Assembly (NCBI GenBank): GCA_034440575.1
Contig: JAOTOL010001453.1
Coordinates: 751,001 to 815,000 of the forward strand
Direction of reading: 5' to 3'
Source of the DNA: Imbricaverruca yamaguchii
Lineage: Eukaryota; Arthropoda; Thecostraca; Neoverrucidae
DNA: 64,000 nucleotides
Part shown: positions 21,504 to 31,050 of the stretch, one piece after another
How positions within the stretch are numbered: the stretch's first letter is position 1
How the letters are laid out: each line of letters begins with the position of its first letter
The notes under the pieces: generated by a model
Databases searched by the model: none
What the model was told of the DNA's origin: nothing
The model's input: the letters and a program-made list of their open reading frames with translations, nothing else
Position numbers and translations under genes: made by a program

Positions 21504-24287
21504 TTGCATTGGAAAGGTACATCCCAAGGATTCATAAAACCGGATTTTGTTTGCATTACGGAGGCATGGGTCAGTGAAGGATATTTTGGAGATAACTTAC
21601 AGGACTATGAGATCCAGGGATACAATATGTTTTCGTGCAATAGGGGTCCAGCAATGAAAGGGGGTGGTGTAATGCTCTATGTGAATAGCTTATTCAGTTC
21701 TCAAAAAGTAGCAGGTGGGGATAAAAATGTGTCTGTGGAGTCCATTTGGCTTGATGTCACTGTGGGAAAAGGCAACAGCAATACTCTTAGGATAGGAGCT
21801 TTCTACCGATCAGGAACCCTGCCACATTCTCAGCAACTGGAGCTTGACAGGGTGATTTGTGAGGAAATCAGTAGAAACTTTAAGAGGAAGTGCCTTATTC
21901 TCGGTGACTTTTTTAATCTAAAAGGTTATGAAAATGCTGGTGTTGGCTCCCCATCATGCAAAATGTTCAGGAAATGCCTTGAAGAGGACCTGTTCTTACA
22001 CCAGTTTGTATCGGAACCTACCAGGCAAGGTTCATTCTTGGACCTTGTATTCTCGGATTTAAGTGACTTGGTTCAAGACTTGACTGTAGGCGAAACTCTG
22101 GGAAAAAGTGACCATAACATAGTTAGATTCAAGGCACATGTAGGGGAAATTATCAAGGATAATTTGGTAAAGGTTCCAAATTTCAACAGAGCAGACTTTA
22201 ACGGCATGAGAGCGGCTTTAAGTGCCATCAGATGGGAAGAAGAATTCTCCAATTTAAATGCCTGTGAAATGTGGGAAAAGTTCAAATCTTACTTAAAGGA
22301 AACTCAGATTAGACATGTCCCCCAAAAGCAAAGACGCAAAAGAAGGGTAGGAAAGCCAGCATGGCTTACACCAGACGTGATAAAAGCAATTAGGGCTAAG
22401 AAAACTGCATTTAGAGTTTTTAAAGAAGCCTCAAATGTCATTAATGTAAAGGCGTATCGAAAAGCTAGAGACACTGTGAAGCAAAAAACCAGAGCAGCAA
22501 AGCGAGCAAAGGAACTGGATTTAGCTAGAAACTGTAATGGGGACAGTAAAAAGTTCTTTAGTTTCTACAAGCTGAGTAAAGTTTCTAGCACAATTGGTCC
22601 ACTGGAAGTAAACGGGACTACATTGGGTGAGGATAGTGAGATGGTTGGGGAGCTGAGCAAGCAGTTCAAATCAGTGTTTACATTGGAAGATATGACCAAT
22701 CTGCCGACCGTACACCATAGTTCAGTTACATGGGATCTGACAAATGATGTTGATTTCATTGGTAGTGATGTTGTTTACAATCATATCAGGAAAATAAAGC
22801 CAAATAAGGCAGCAGGACCTGATGATATTTATGCTAGGGTGTTGCGGGAAACTGAAAAGGAACTGGCATTTCCACTTAGTATAATATTTTGTAGATCAGT
22901 TTCACATAATGAAATTCCAACCGATTGGAAAAGGGCAAATGTAGTTCCTATTTTCAAGAAAGGAGAAAGAGGGAAAGTTGAAAACTATAGGCCAATAAGT
23001 CTCACATCCCTAGTCTGCAAGGTACTCGAATCAATTATCAAGGATAGAATAGTTAGTTATCTGGAAGGTAGCAGATTGATTCAAGATACTCAACATGGAT
23101 TTAGAAAAGGACGATCGTGTCTCACAAACCTCTTGGACTTTTTGAACTTCGCCACAGAACAATTTGATCAGGGAAATCAGGTTGATGTAGCATATCTTGA
23201 CTTTAGTAAGGCCTTTGACAAGGTACCCCATAAACGGTTAATGATACAGCTTCAGTCCCATGGTATTGCAGGTAGCATCTTAAAATGGATAGAGTTGTGG
23301 CTTTCAGATAGACAGCAAAGAGTGATGCTAAATGGTACAAAGTCATCATGGCAAAATGTTCTTAGTGGAGTCCCCCAGGGGTCAGTATTAGGGCCATTAC
23401 TGTTCATTATATTTGTAAATAACATTGAAAGTGGCCTAAGCAGTAAAGTTTTGAAATTTGCAGATGATTTGAAGGTCTTTAGGGCAATAACAGGTCAGGA
23501 TGAGCATATCTCGCTGCAAAAAGACTTAGACGAACTTGTGAAGTGGTCCGAAGAATGGCAAATGAAATTTAGCTTTGATAAGTGCAAAATCATGCATGTA
23601 GGTAAGCAGCATATGAAGGCTCCATACTTGATGGGTGGCCAAGTGCTATCAGTGACTCAACAGGAGAAGGATTTAGGTGTTATTCTAAACACAAAATTGG
23701 GGGCATCAGAACAGACCAAGGAAGCCAGGAAGAAGGCACTGAGAATGCTCGGGGCAATAAATAGGAATGTATCATACAGAAGTGAGGAAGTGATCAGGAA
23801 GCTTTACTGTGCATACGTCAGGCCACATTTGGAATACTGCATCCAAGCTTGGTCTCCTAGCTATGAAAAAGATTGTTGGCTTTTAGAGAGAGTACAAAAG
23901 AGGGCTACAAAAGTGGTTAATGGCATAAGCAACCTGGCATATGAGGAAAGATTGAAGAAATTAAATATGTTTTCACTTAGATATAGAAGGCTGAGAGGAG
24001 ATCTCATCGAGGTCTTTAAATTTGTCAATGGTCTGGAGAGGGGATACCTTGGGGAAATGTTTGAATTTAACAGAAATGATGCAATTAGAGGTCATAAATT
24101 CAAAATTAAAATTAACCACAGCAGAACAAGGTTAAGGCAAACTTTCTTCACCAACAGGGTAGTGGAACACTGGAACCAGCTGCCAGAAAACATCGTCAGT
24201 AGCAGCACATTGAACATCTTTAAAAACAGCATAGACAATCATTATAAGAATAGAGGGCATGCTTTTCAGTATTACAGGGAGGGCTGA
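21504..24287 (+). CDS. CR1-like LINE ORF2: endonuclease and reverse transcriptase (5'-truncated)
   Basis: One uninterrupted frame of about 927 codons. Homology starts near residue 10 (FIKPDFVCITEAWV), so the first few dozen residues of the apurinic-type endonuclease and any ORF1 are missing. The codon at 21504 is TTG and not a true start. Endonuclease landmarks are E20 in CITEAW, the YRSG box at 101, GDF at about 134-136 (followed by an atypical extra F) and KSDHNIV at about 201-207. The reverse transcriptase includes NKAAGPDDIYARVL, YRPISLTSL, QHGFRKGRSC, YLDFSKAFDKVPH (about 563-575), SGVPQGSVLGPLLF and the catalytic FADD (about 651-654). The C-terminal RVQKRATK...YEERLKKL...RRLRGDLIEVFK tail is typical of the CR1 group. 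These enzymes nick the target and copy the element RNA onto it. The intact frame and close similarity to the copy at 37 kb imply recent activity of the family. Confidence 0.93.
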   Translation: MHWKGTSQGFIKPDFVCITEAWVSEGYFGDNLQDYEIQGYNMFSCNRGPAMKGGGVMLYVNSLFSSQKVAGGDKNVSVESIWLDVTVGKGNSNTLRIGAFYRSGTLPHSQQLELDRVICEEISRNFKRKCLILGDFFNLKGYENAGVGSPSCKMFRKCLEEDLFLHQFVSEPTRQGSFLDLVFSDLSDLVQDLTVGETLGKSDHNIVRFKAHVGEIIKDNLVKVPNFNRADFNGMRAALSAIRWEEEFSNLNACEMWEKFKSYLKETQIRHVPQKQRRKRRVGKPAWLTPDVIKAIRAKKTAFRVFKEASNVINVKAYRKARDTVKQKTRAAKRAKELDLARNCNGDSKKFFSFYKLSKVSSTIGPLEVNGTTLGEDSEMVGELSKQFKSVFTLEDMTNLPTVHHSSVTWDLTNDVDFIGSDVVYNHIRKIKPNKAAGPDDIYARVLRETEKELAFPLSIIFCRSVSHNEIPTDWKRANVVPIFKKGERGKVENYRPISLTSLVCKVLESIIKDRIVSYLEGSRLIQDTQHGFRKGRSCLTNLLDFLNFATEQFDQGNQVDVAYLDFSKAFDKVPHKRLMIQLQSHGIAGSILKWIELWLSDRQQRVMLNGTKSSWQNVLSGVPQGSVLGPLLFIIFVNNIESGLSSKVLKFADDLKVFRAITGQDEHISLQKDLDELVKWSEEWQMKFSFDKCKIMHVGKQHMKAPYLMGGQVLSVTQQEKDLGVILNTKLGASEQTKEARKKALRMLGAINRNVSYRSEEVIRKLYCAYVRPHLEYCIQAWSPSYEKDCWLLERVQKRATKVVNGISNLAYEERLKKLNMFSLRYRRLRGDLIEVFKFVNGLERGYLGEMFEFNRNDAIRGHKFKIKINHSRTRLRQTFFTNRVVEHWNQLPENIVSSSTLNIFKNSIDNHYKNRGHAFQYYREG

Positions 24288-24403
24288 TTGGCAGATTTGG
24301 TGGGCAACTGGTTCAGTGTACAGAGTGCAACCAAGAAGGGCCCTTGTGGCTCAGAGTTGCACTAATCTTTTATGTCTTTATGTCTTTATGTCTTTATGTC
24401 TTT
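24288..24403 (+). mobile_element. 3' UTR and octamer tail of the CR1-like LINE
   Basis: After the stop codon a short 3' UTR (gggcaactggttcagtgtac, then caaccaagaagggcccttgt) ends in about five copies of tttatgtc or tatgtctt. The same 3' UTR and a shorter tail occur in reverse at 37027-37126. CR1-group elements characteristically end in a short microsatellite instead of poly(A). Confidence 0.88.
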
Positions 24404-24688
24404 AAAACGCCTTCAGCCATGAATTTACTACCTAACCTTCCAGGTCAGAATTTGTTGAAAGGATTTCTTTTTGTTTTAATCTCAAAAAGCAAAAACAAAT
24501 GTACCAAAGCCTAGCCAAACCTAATATGTTCTTGCAAAAAGGAAATGTATTTGGGAAATGTATTTTCTAATATTTTTTTTCAACTAAAAAGAAAAACCTA
24601 ACCTAACCTAATCTAATCAAGCTGAACCAAGCCTAACCCTATATGCTTCATGGAGGAAAATGTGCAAAACATTTGTTTTGTGGGTACC
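24404..24688. other. unassigned spacer with cctaa repeats
   Basis: Between the LINE tail and the next MITE. It contains aacctaacctaacctaatct at about 24597, a (TTAGG)n-like run on the complement, too short to be telomeric. Confidence 0.5.
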
Positions 24689-25661
24689 TTAACACGCCCT
24701 CTGGAGAACCTCTGAAGACTACGCGCACTGGACTGTGGAGGATTTCGCCTCCGTCCCCTTAAGATCTCGGCTCCTATTGAAGCTGGAGAAACGAAATTCC
24801 CAGGGTGGATGGGTACAGCGTGATCTCTATTGTGTACAAGTTTCACGACGTTAGGTCAATATATACAAGGTCAAATTAGGTCAACATGTCAAATTTTCTG
24901 GTTTTGCGTGGCTTGGCTTGTCATCGTTCTAGATCGTTGAAATTATGTTTAAATGCTCAGAAATCGGCACAAATGATGATTTGGACATTACTAATGATGC
25001 AATGCAGATGTTGACATTTTACCTCAGGTCACCTATATAGCAGCACTGTATTAGGCCATTACCTGCTCCAATTACCGGAACCAGGCCGCCCGCCTCACTG
25101 CTCCGTTGGGCAGTTCCGCGCAATCGGCTTCGCAAAAAATGGAGTGAAGTACATGAAAGAAGTACGGAGTCGGTGCACAATGGCAAACAGTAGTTTTCAG
25201 GATGTGTAGGGAGCAACATGCAAAGTGACATCAATCGCATAACAGTCATTTGCATTTATGACAACATTACAGTTGACCAAGTTTGGTTCAATTAGCATGT
25301 CATGAACTTGACCTGACTTGACCACGGTTACCTAGCATGGCTTTGAAACTAGCATTACCATATGCATCAAACAAGTCGTTTGTGTCGCCAAGAACACTTT
25401 CCTTTTGCCAATATACGGGAAGCACTTCAGAGCCGATTGTTGCATTCTGGCGCTGATATTTCTTTTTACTTCAACTCAACTAACTCGACAAAAAATGGGC
25501 CGATTTTCGTTTTTCGTGCTTTAAACAACGCACCGGTCATTTTTAAGCAGGTACGCAAACAATGGCGTATATCGGCCGGTAAAATCTGGAGTTGTGTACG
25601 AAAAACCGGAGGTGTGGGCGGATTTCACCCCCCCCATCCCACCCTCCAGGGCGCATGTTAA
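24689..25661 (-). mobile_element. TTAA-type MITE, family A copy 2
   Basis: Flanked by TTAA at both ends (24689-24692 and 25658-25661). The termini are inverted: TTAACACGCCCTCTGG at the left and, read from the right on the complement, TTAACATGCGCCCTGG. The interior matches copy 1 at 20363-21354 on the other strand throughout. It is non-coding. With copy 1 it forms a pair of opposed arms around the LINE, 3.3 kb apart. The TTAA target suggests a piggyBac- or Kolobok-like mobiliser that is not present in the window. Confidence 0.82.
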
Positions 25662-26421
25662 AGTGCAATAGTACCCAAAGCATCAGGGCAATAATCACAC
25701 GCTTCTAGGAAGGTACCTATGTACCAACCGAGGTATGTACTAAGTAATAGGTAAAGCTTGTCCGGCGTTATCAGATTTGAAACTTTTCAGGACAGAAGGT
25801 GATGAAGCTTACCAAAGGCCAATACATTTTGCATCCAACAGACTTCAAAGAAAAGATCAACCCATTATCAGAGTATTTCCTTGTTGAGTATGGCCATCCA
25901 AATCATCATCCAAGTGCACAGTGGTATCACTATAGTGGTAAACTTGCAGTGGAAGGTAGTTTTTGAGCTCTTGGGATTTCTTTTTCTGATGCAATGCTTA
26001 TAAATATTGTCAATATGATGCAACCACTCAATTCCTCTGGAAGTGCGTACTTTTTCAGTTGGGAGGAACACCAAGGAAGGGGCTTGGATTTGGATAACAT
26101 AGCATTAAAAGTGATGTTCAAAGTAACGAAAAATGTACCCTAACTTAACCTAACCTAGCCTAGCCCTCCATGCAAACAAACGAATTGTTTTAAAAATGGA
26201 ATATTTTGAAACAACTTTTTAACCTAACCTAACCTAGCCTGACCCATTTTTGAAGGATCGATTTCTTGGAAAAATATGCCGCAAAATTGTTTTTAAAAAT
26301 TGTAATTTTTCTAACTTCAAACAGAAAGCTACCATAGCCCATCCTTAGGCAAACCTAAACCTAGCCTAATTGTTTGCTTCATGAGGGTGTATGTGCAAAA
26401 CATGTTTCATAGATGCCTACA
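25662..26421. other. unassigned, contains cctaacctagcc repeats
   Basis: No gene. Clusters of taacctaacctagcctagcc at about 26143 and aacctaacctaacctagcct at about 26221 are degenerate TTAGG-like repeats. They could be interstitial telomere-like sequence or part of an unrecognised element. Confidence 0.45.
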
Positions 26422-27235
26422 TTAACCCGACCCGTCTGGGGGGAGGTCATCAACCGTCCCCTTAGGTTTTTCGCGGATAGTGGACGAACGGCGCGCGGTA
26501 GCGCGCCCAAATTTGGCATACCTTTTCCCACATCAATTTGGCATGCTGTTACAAAATTTTGAAGTCAGGTCATTTGGGTCAACGAGTTAGTCAAGATTAA
26601 GTGAGGTCACCTCCAAAAAAGTTCAAAACCAGTCGTCACGCTTTAACGGATACATATATTTTAATGAAACTTCAGTATTTGCTCATCTTTAGGATGCAAC
26701 AAAACGTACGAGTGGAACTTTTTTCGTTTTTGACTACACATAAAATTTGCATATTTGCCAATTGTAGTTCAAATAGACGATTCTGGCTAAAGTAAGCATT
26801 TTTTATTAGAACAAGTTGACTTCCAACAACGTTCTTCGGTCTGCTCTACACATTGGAAAAAGAAAATTGAAGAAAACTTGAAAACCCAAAATGTTGAAAT
26901 AAAAATTGGTGGCCACAAAATTATGGCCCTGGTCGATTTAGCCGTCCTTTTCTCATTCCAAATAAATTGTCTTTTTTCATATATCACAAAATGAACTCCC
27001 CAGAGCCAAAAACATAATGTAAATCCTGAAAAGACGTGAAAATCTATCCCCCTGGTGACGTCACTTTTGATGAAATTATTGTGGGTGTGGATCTGGACCG
27101 TGCTCGTCGAGCGCTTTCCGATGACACCTCTTTCGTTTTCGTGTGACGCTTAGTTTGGATTTTAGAGGTGGCTTACTATCCGCCCCCCCTCGGGACGGGG
27201 TGTGAGTATCTGACCGGAAAGACGACGCGGGTTAA
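26422..27235. mobile_element. TTAA-type MITE, family B copy 2
   Basis: An 814-bp segment bounded by TTAA (26422-26425 and 27232-27235), with termini TTAACCCGACC and, on the complement of the right end, TTAACCCGCG. The interior is collinear with 7381-8267, including cggcgcgcggtagcgcgccc, ggtcacctccaaaaaagttc, cgtcacgctttaacgg, the CRE-like gtgacgtcac at about 27056 and the ctatccgccccccct subterminal block. It is non-coding and the better-preserved copy of the family. Confidence 0.85.
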
Positions 27236-28200
27236 GGCAGCCTTAAAATATTGTTTTTTCGTTAGGTGTGAGATGTCGAAAGGAGCCCACGAAGATGTCG
27301 ATCTTGCCCATGGAAGTGATGTCGTTTACAATATCGTTTAAGTCCTTCAAGCTTAATTTTGAGCCAATAGCCTGTATATGTGCATCTGTTTAGTATATCT
27401 TTGGAGACACCTATTATAGGGATACTTATGTTAGTGGCAATGATAAGAATGGTATATTATCAGCAAATTATCTTGAACAATAGACCATATCATAAGTAAT
27501 CTCTACTTGAAATCGCGTTCGGTACAAGATACAAACGATCTAGAATGGTAAGCACAAACATGATACTTACACACAAACCACAGTTAGGAACGAGACATGA
27601 AGACTTCACAAATACATCAAGAAGCAAGATGCCGATAGCTGTTTGGGAAGGATGCCTTCTCATTGTTCAATATGTGGTACATTCCACCCTGTTTTACGAA
27701 TAATGTATCACTGCCCTAAACTGTAATAAAACCCTTAAAGTTTGATAGCCCGGTCCTACCACCCGAATCTCCCTAACCTGCAAACCGACCAGTTATCTCT
27801 TATTCAGGATCTAAATACCTACATATCTCCTCTTGCTATTCTTTTTGAGAAAAAGATCAGCCAACGTAGCGTTAGCTGAACAAAAAAATTAGCCAACGTA
27901 AAAAAATATCTTCATCGACCCGCATCAACATACGAAGCATGCTGCTCACCTGGGCTTAACTGGACACTCGCACAAAACATCCTGTTCAAATTTCGCTTTC
28001 GGAATCTGGCTCACTGGGCTTGCTTGCCCGTTACTAGCTAAACTAAATTCATGAAGCTATCTGACTTGGGAATAATGAAACTGCTGATTTTGTCAACTCT
28101 TGCTGTAAGCAGAACTTAAACAGCATAGAACTCACCATGTACGTCAGAATCTACTATGGTACCATATTGGGCTTCCAAGCAATTATGAAAATACATTCAA
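27236..28200. other. unassigned stretch
   Basis: AT-rich, with no recognised protein domain or repeat ends. Confidence 0.4.
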
Positions 28201-29161
28201 CCCGCGCACATCCGGGGGGGCAAATATCTGCCCCCCCTTTCGGATTTTCCTCATTTGCCGCCAAACTAATCGGGTTAGGAAGGCCAAACCTCGCATAGCT
28301 GTTCATTGGTCTTTTTCGCATATCCTCATACATTTGTAATCCTGGATCATCTCAGGTCAGGTCACCAGGTCAGGCGAAGTGACCCAACTACACTCGGAAT
28401 TCTAGGTGGAATTCCACAATAATTGGGCGATTAATTTCAAACTTATAGCATGCCATGATCTCATCAGGGACCATAATGTGTATATCGGGTTTTTTTTCGT
28501 AGCATTGACCTTAAGTCAGGTCGCTGCCATGGCTTCCCCATTATAGGGCTACGGTAAAATATACAAATGTTTCCTGGTTACATATTTGTGCTCGGAATGA
28601 TTTCACAACGGTTGTGGCATGTAGATGGAAGCTATGCTCAATGCTACCGCTGACGTTTTTGCTCAGTGACCTCACCAAGGTCTCTGAGGTCACCTGAGAT
28701 CACTACACATTTATGCGCATTACATCGCACTGCATTGAGATAGAAGGCTGAAATTACCGTCATCGTGCTTGTATCGTCAAGACATGTCGATTTATATATT
28801 ACATGACCTCCCTAGGCCTTGACCTGAGGTCATGACTTCATGGCCTTGACCTGAGTTTCGGTTGACCCGATCTTAAATTACACCGCATATTGTCGGTAAC
28901 GCAATTCAAGGACTGTCGACTTTCGCCGTTTGTTTCTATCTGTTACAGGTCCTGAGATATGTGTCAATATCTGAGCTGGTCTGGTCGAATTTAACCTATG
29001 ATGGCCCAGTGACCTGATTGTTGACCTGAGCGAAAAAATGACCGAAACACTTTCGATGGAGCCCGTCACCAGCTATCCAACGCCGTTTTCCGTTTGTCGC
29101 TAGCTAGCATAGTTCTAGAGATTTCAGTTGGCAGACATCTGCCCTCCCGGATATGCGAAGT
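28201..29161. mobile_element. inverted-terminal non-coding element (MITE-like)
   Basis: The left end at 28205-28232 (cgcacatccggggggg then caaatatctgcc) is matched by the complement of the right end at 29130-29157 (cgcatatccgggagggc then agatgtctgcc). The left end also carries its own hairpin, ggggggg-caaatatctg-ccccccc. The interior has many AGGTCA/TGACCT words (28355-28380, 28670-28700, 28800-28860, 29010-29030) and no coding capacity. Target duplications were not resolved, so family assignment is open. Confidence 0.55.
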
Positions 29162-29355
29162 TGGCGCGGACCACCGGACGTAAGTTAAAATTCGAGCTTC
29201 TTTCACCCGGAGCGCTATTTTCAGAGCTACCGTATTTTAGTTTAGTTTACTTCTGTTGGTTTCGGGGGCCAAAAGACATGATGCCCCCCTTAATGCGTTT
29301 CGGGGGGCCCATGGCCGGAATGCCCCCCCCCCCTTGGATCCGCCAGTGTTGATAC
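29162..29355. mobile_element. remnant end of a hAT-type MITE
   Basis: The complement of 29347-29290 begins cactggcggatccaaggggg and continues into a G-rich block, a common form of hAT MITE terminus. No partner end was identified, so it is probably a fragment cut by the neighbouring insertions. Confidence 0.35.
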
Positions 29356-29363
29356 CTGCACAT
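29356..29363. repeat. left 8-bp target site duplication of the hAT-like transposon
   Basis: ctgcacat lies immediately outside the left terminus and recurs exactly at 33093-33100. Eight-base duplications are characteristic of hAT (and P) elements. Confidence 0.85.
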
Positions 29364-29655
29364 TAGGGTGTGTCGCCTGAACGGTTTTTCTTATGCATAG
29401 TGAAATTATTGTGCAGATCACCTAAAAAAAACCCTGTGGTCGAAACCAAATCGAAATCAAACAATAAACAAAATACGCGACAGGTCGATAAAGAAACAAA
29501 TTTGCCGGGCGCCCGGCGTTGAAGTCTCCAGTGATGGCGCTCCGTTGCGATTGGCATCTAACACCACTCGTCGGCCGCCGCCGGAGCGCCGCCGCGGCGC
29601 TGTGACGAAAAAAGCGGCAGTCGGTGCTGTGGATGACTTATGAATGGATTCTGGT
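29364..29655 (+). repeat. left long terminal inverted repeat
   Basis: Aligns over its whole length with the complement of 32792-33092. The best-conserved part runs from gtgcagatcacct (about 29410) to ggattctggt (29655). It contains a perfect 14-bp palindrome gccgggcgcccggc at 29504-29517 and a GC-rich gcgccgccgcggcgc block near 29585. The outermost 40 bp, apart from the terminal 11, are less conserved. Confidence 0.9.
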
Positions 29656-29819
29656 AATTAAAAAACAGATCAGAGCCGGGATATATTTGATTGTAAAGAT
29701 TAAACTTCACTGAAGGACTGATCGCTCCACTTTCCTTTGTCTGTGCTCTACCTTTCACAGTGCTATGAATCATCATTCGAAAAAATTGCGTACGCACTAA
29801 CGACACAAAATAGCTTCGC

Positions 29820-30254
29820 ATGCCATACATCCCTGTTTTATTAGTCAATCCAAGTCTCCTGTTCCTTTTCGTTACTCAAGTTTCAAGGGAAACTGGGATT
29901 ATCAGCAGTAGGGACAACCTATTAACGAGGGCGACACGAGCCGGCGGCGATCGTCGCATGGCGCGGGGGAGGGGCTGGGATGGGGCGGGAGACGGCAGGC
30001 GCACGGTGAGGGTAGAGAACACAAAGAGCAAGACAGGGCAGGGGAGGGGAGGGGGAGACAGGGGAGGGGAGGGCCGCCGAGACAAGGCAGTCGGCGGCGG
30101 AGACCCGGCGGGACGGCCCGAAAAAGAGTGGTTTGGTGTCTGCAAGTTGTGCCCACTGCCTGTGAAGTGTGATATTACCTGCGTCGGTGTGATCGGGGTA
30201 AGAGTTCGAACTGAAGACCCGCGCTTCCACCAAAGGGCTTTTGGTTCCTTCTGA
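29820..30254 (+). CDS. possible N-terminal part of the hAT-like transposase reading
   Basis: An ATG frame of 144 codons immediately upstream of the main transposase frame and shifted by one base from it. Its middle is Gly/Arg-rich and low-complexity (29930-30120). Its C-terminal part, with VCKLCPLPVKCDITCVG (four cysteines, about residues 106-122) and ending RFHQRAFGSF, could be a small zinc-binding module of the kind (BED-like) that often begins hAT transposases. The ordered histidines of a true BED finger are not evident. It overlaps the start of the next frame by a few codons, so an extra single-base shift or a splice (GTAAG at 30198) would be needed to join them. It may equally be non-coding leader. 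Confidence 0.35.
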   Translation: MPYIPVLLVNPSLLFLFVTQVSRETGIISSRDNLLTRATRAGGDRRMARGRGWDGAGDGRRTVRVENTKSKTGQGRGGGDRGGEGRRDKAVGGGDPAGRPEKEWFGVCKLCPLPVKCDITCVGVIGVRVRTEDPRFHQRAFGSF

Positions 30255-31050
30255 ACTAAAAACAAACCGACTGCCCACGAGAATTGACGTTCTGAATTAC
30301 TTGAGTAAAGTTAATAGAGACTCATGCGTTGCGAACAAAAGGTTGAAAGAGAGGCTAGCACCCCATATAAAGTTTGCCGCGGAAAGTGTGATGAAAATGT
30401 GGTGCTGCGAAGGAATACCAATTGTTGGGAGAGCCCGAGTCGAACATATGGTTGGAGAATTCCGCGATCGCTACTTGCGATGCATGAAAACTGCTGGAAA
30501 GAAGTCGGCATCACCAGGTGTACGTCCGTCCGGTGATGAGTGGTATGGAAAATTGTTTGATATGGCCCGCTGCAAATGTGCTGATATCGATAGCTGCAAA
30601 TGTGCGATGGCCGACAAAGTGCCACGAATGGAGTTTCCCTTTGTCCAAGACCAGAGAAGACCTCGCCAAATGCAAATCGGCACCGCAGATATCCGTGAAA
30701 CCACTCGTCGACGCGCCATGGACGAAAGGAGGCGTCTGACCGCCGAGAGAGTCACATCACCACAACTGGGACCTTCTGGAATGGCCCAGCTAGATTCTAA
30801 TTCAGACCAAGATTCCCCCACAGATTCATCATCGCTCACATCTGTAGTCAATGAGTCAGAGTATATGGTGAACAGTAACACAGACGAACTGCTAAATACG
30901 GCTCTAGCAGCATATCGGTACGGAGTGTCTAATCGTGTGTGTGCTGCGATCATAAACGGTTTCCAAGTGGACATTGGTCGGATCACTTCTGACGATATGG
31001 ACTGCATAGTGGATAGCAAAAAAAGTATGGCGAGCAAGGGATCGGATTAG
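30202..31050 (+). pseudogene. hAT-like transposase, N-terminal segment
   Basis: Open from 30202 with no early ATG, ending in a stop at 31048-31050. Recognisable text begins at ELKTNRLPTRIDVLNYL (about 30250). Around 30565-30620 there is a paired-cysteine cluster, CKCADIDSCKC, which probably binds metal and is not part of the standard hAT plan. A basic segment (RETTRRRAMDERRRL), a Ser/Asp-rich linker (SNSDQDSPTDSSS) and a helical stretch follow. At 31026-31032 a run of seven A occurs. Removing one base from the reading there continues directly as KVWRARDRIRRE into the next frame with no stop, so the break is a one-base insertion (or sequencing error) in a homopolymer. The segment would supply DNA-binding and N-terminal functions. 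Homology to similar uncharacterised invertebrate proteins is from recollection only. Confidence 0.75.

Noticed and set aside
24597..24625. Telomeric (TTAGG)n array
   Set aside because: Only a few imperfect copies here and at 26143 and 26221; too short and too irregular for a telomere.
31020..31035. Programmed -1 frameshift at the A7 run in the transposase
   Set aside because: The continuation lies in the +1 direction, not -1, and a simple extra A explains it. Kept only as a question for copy comparison.
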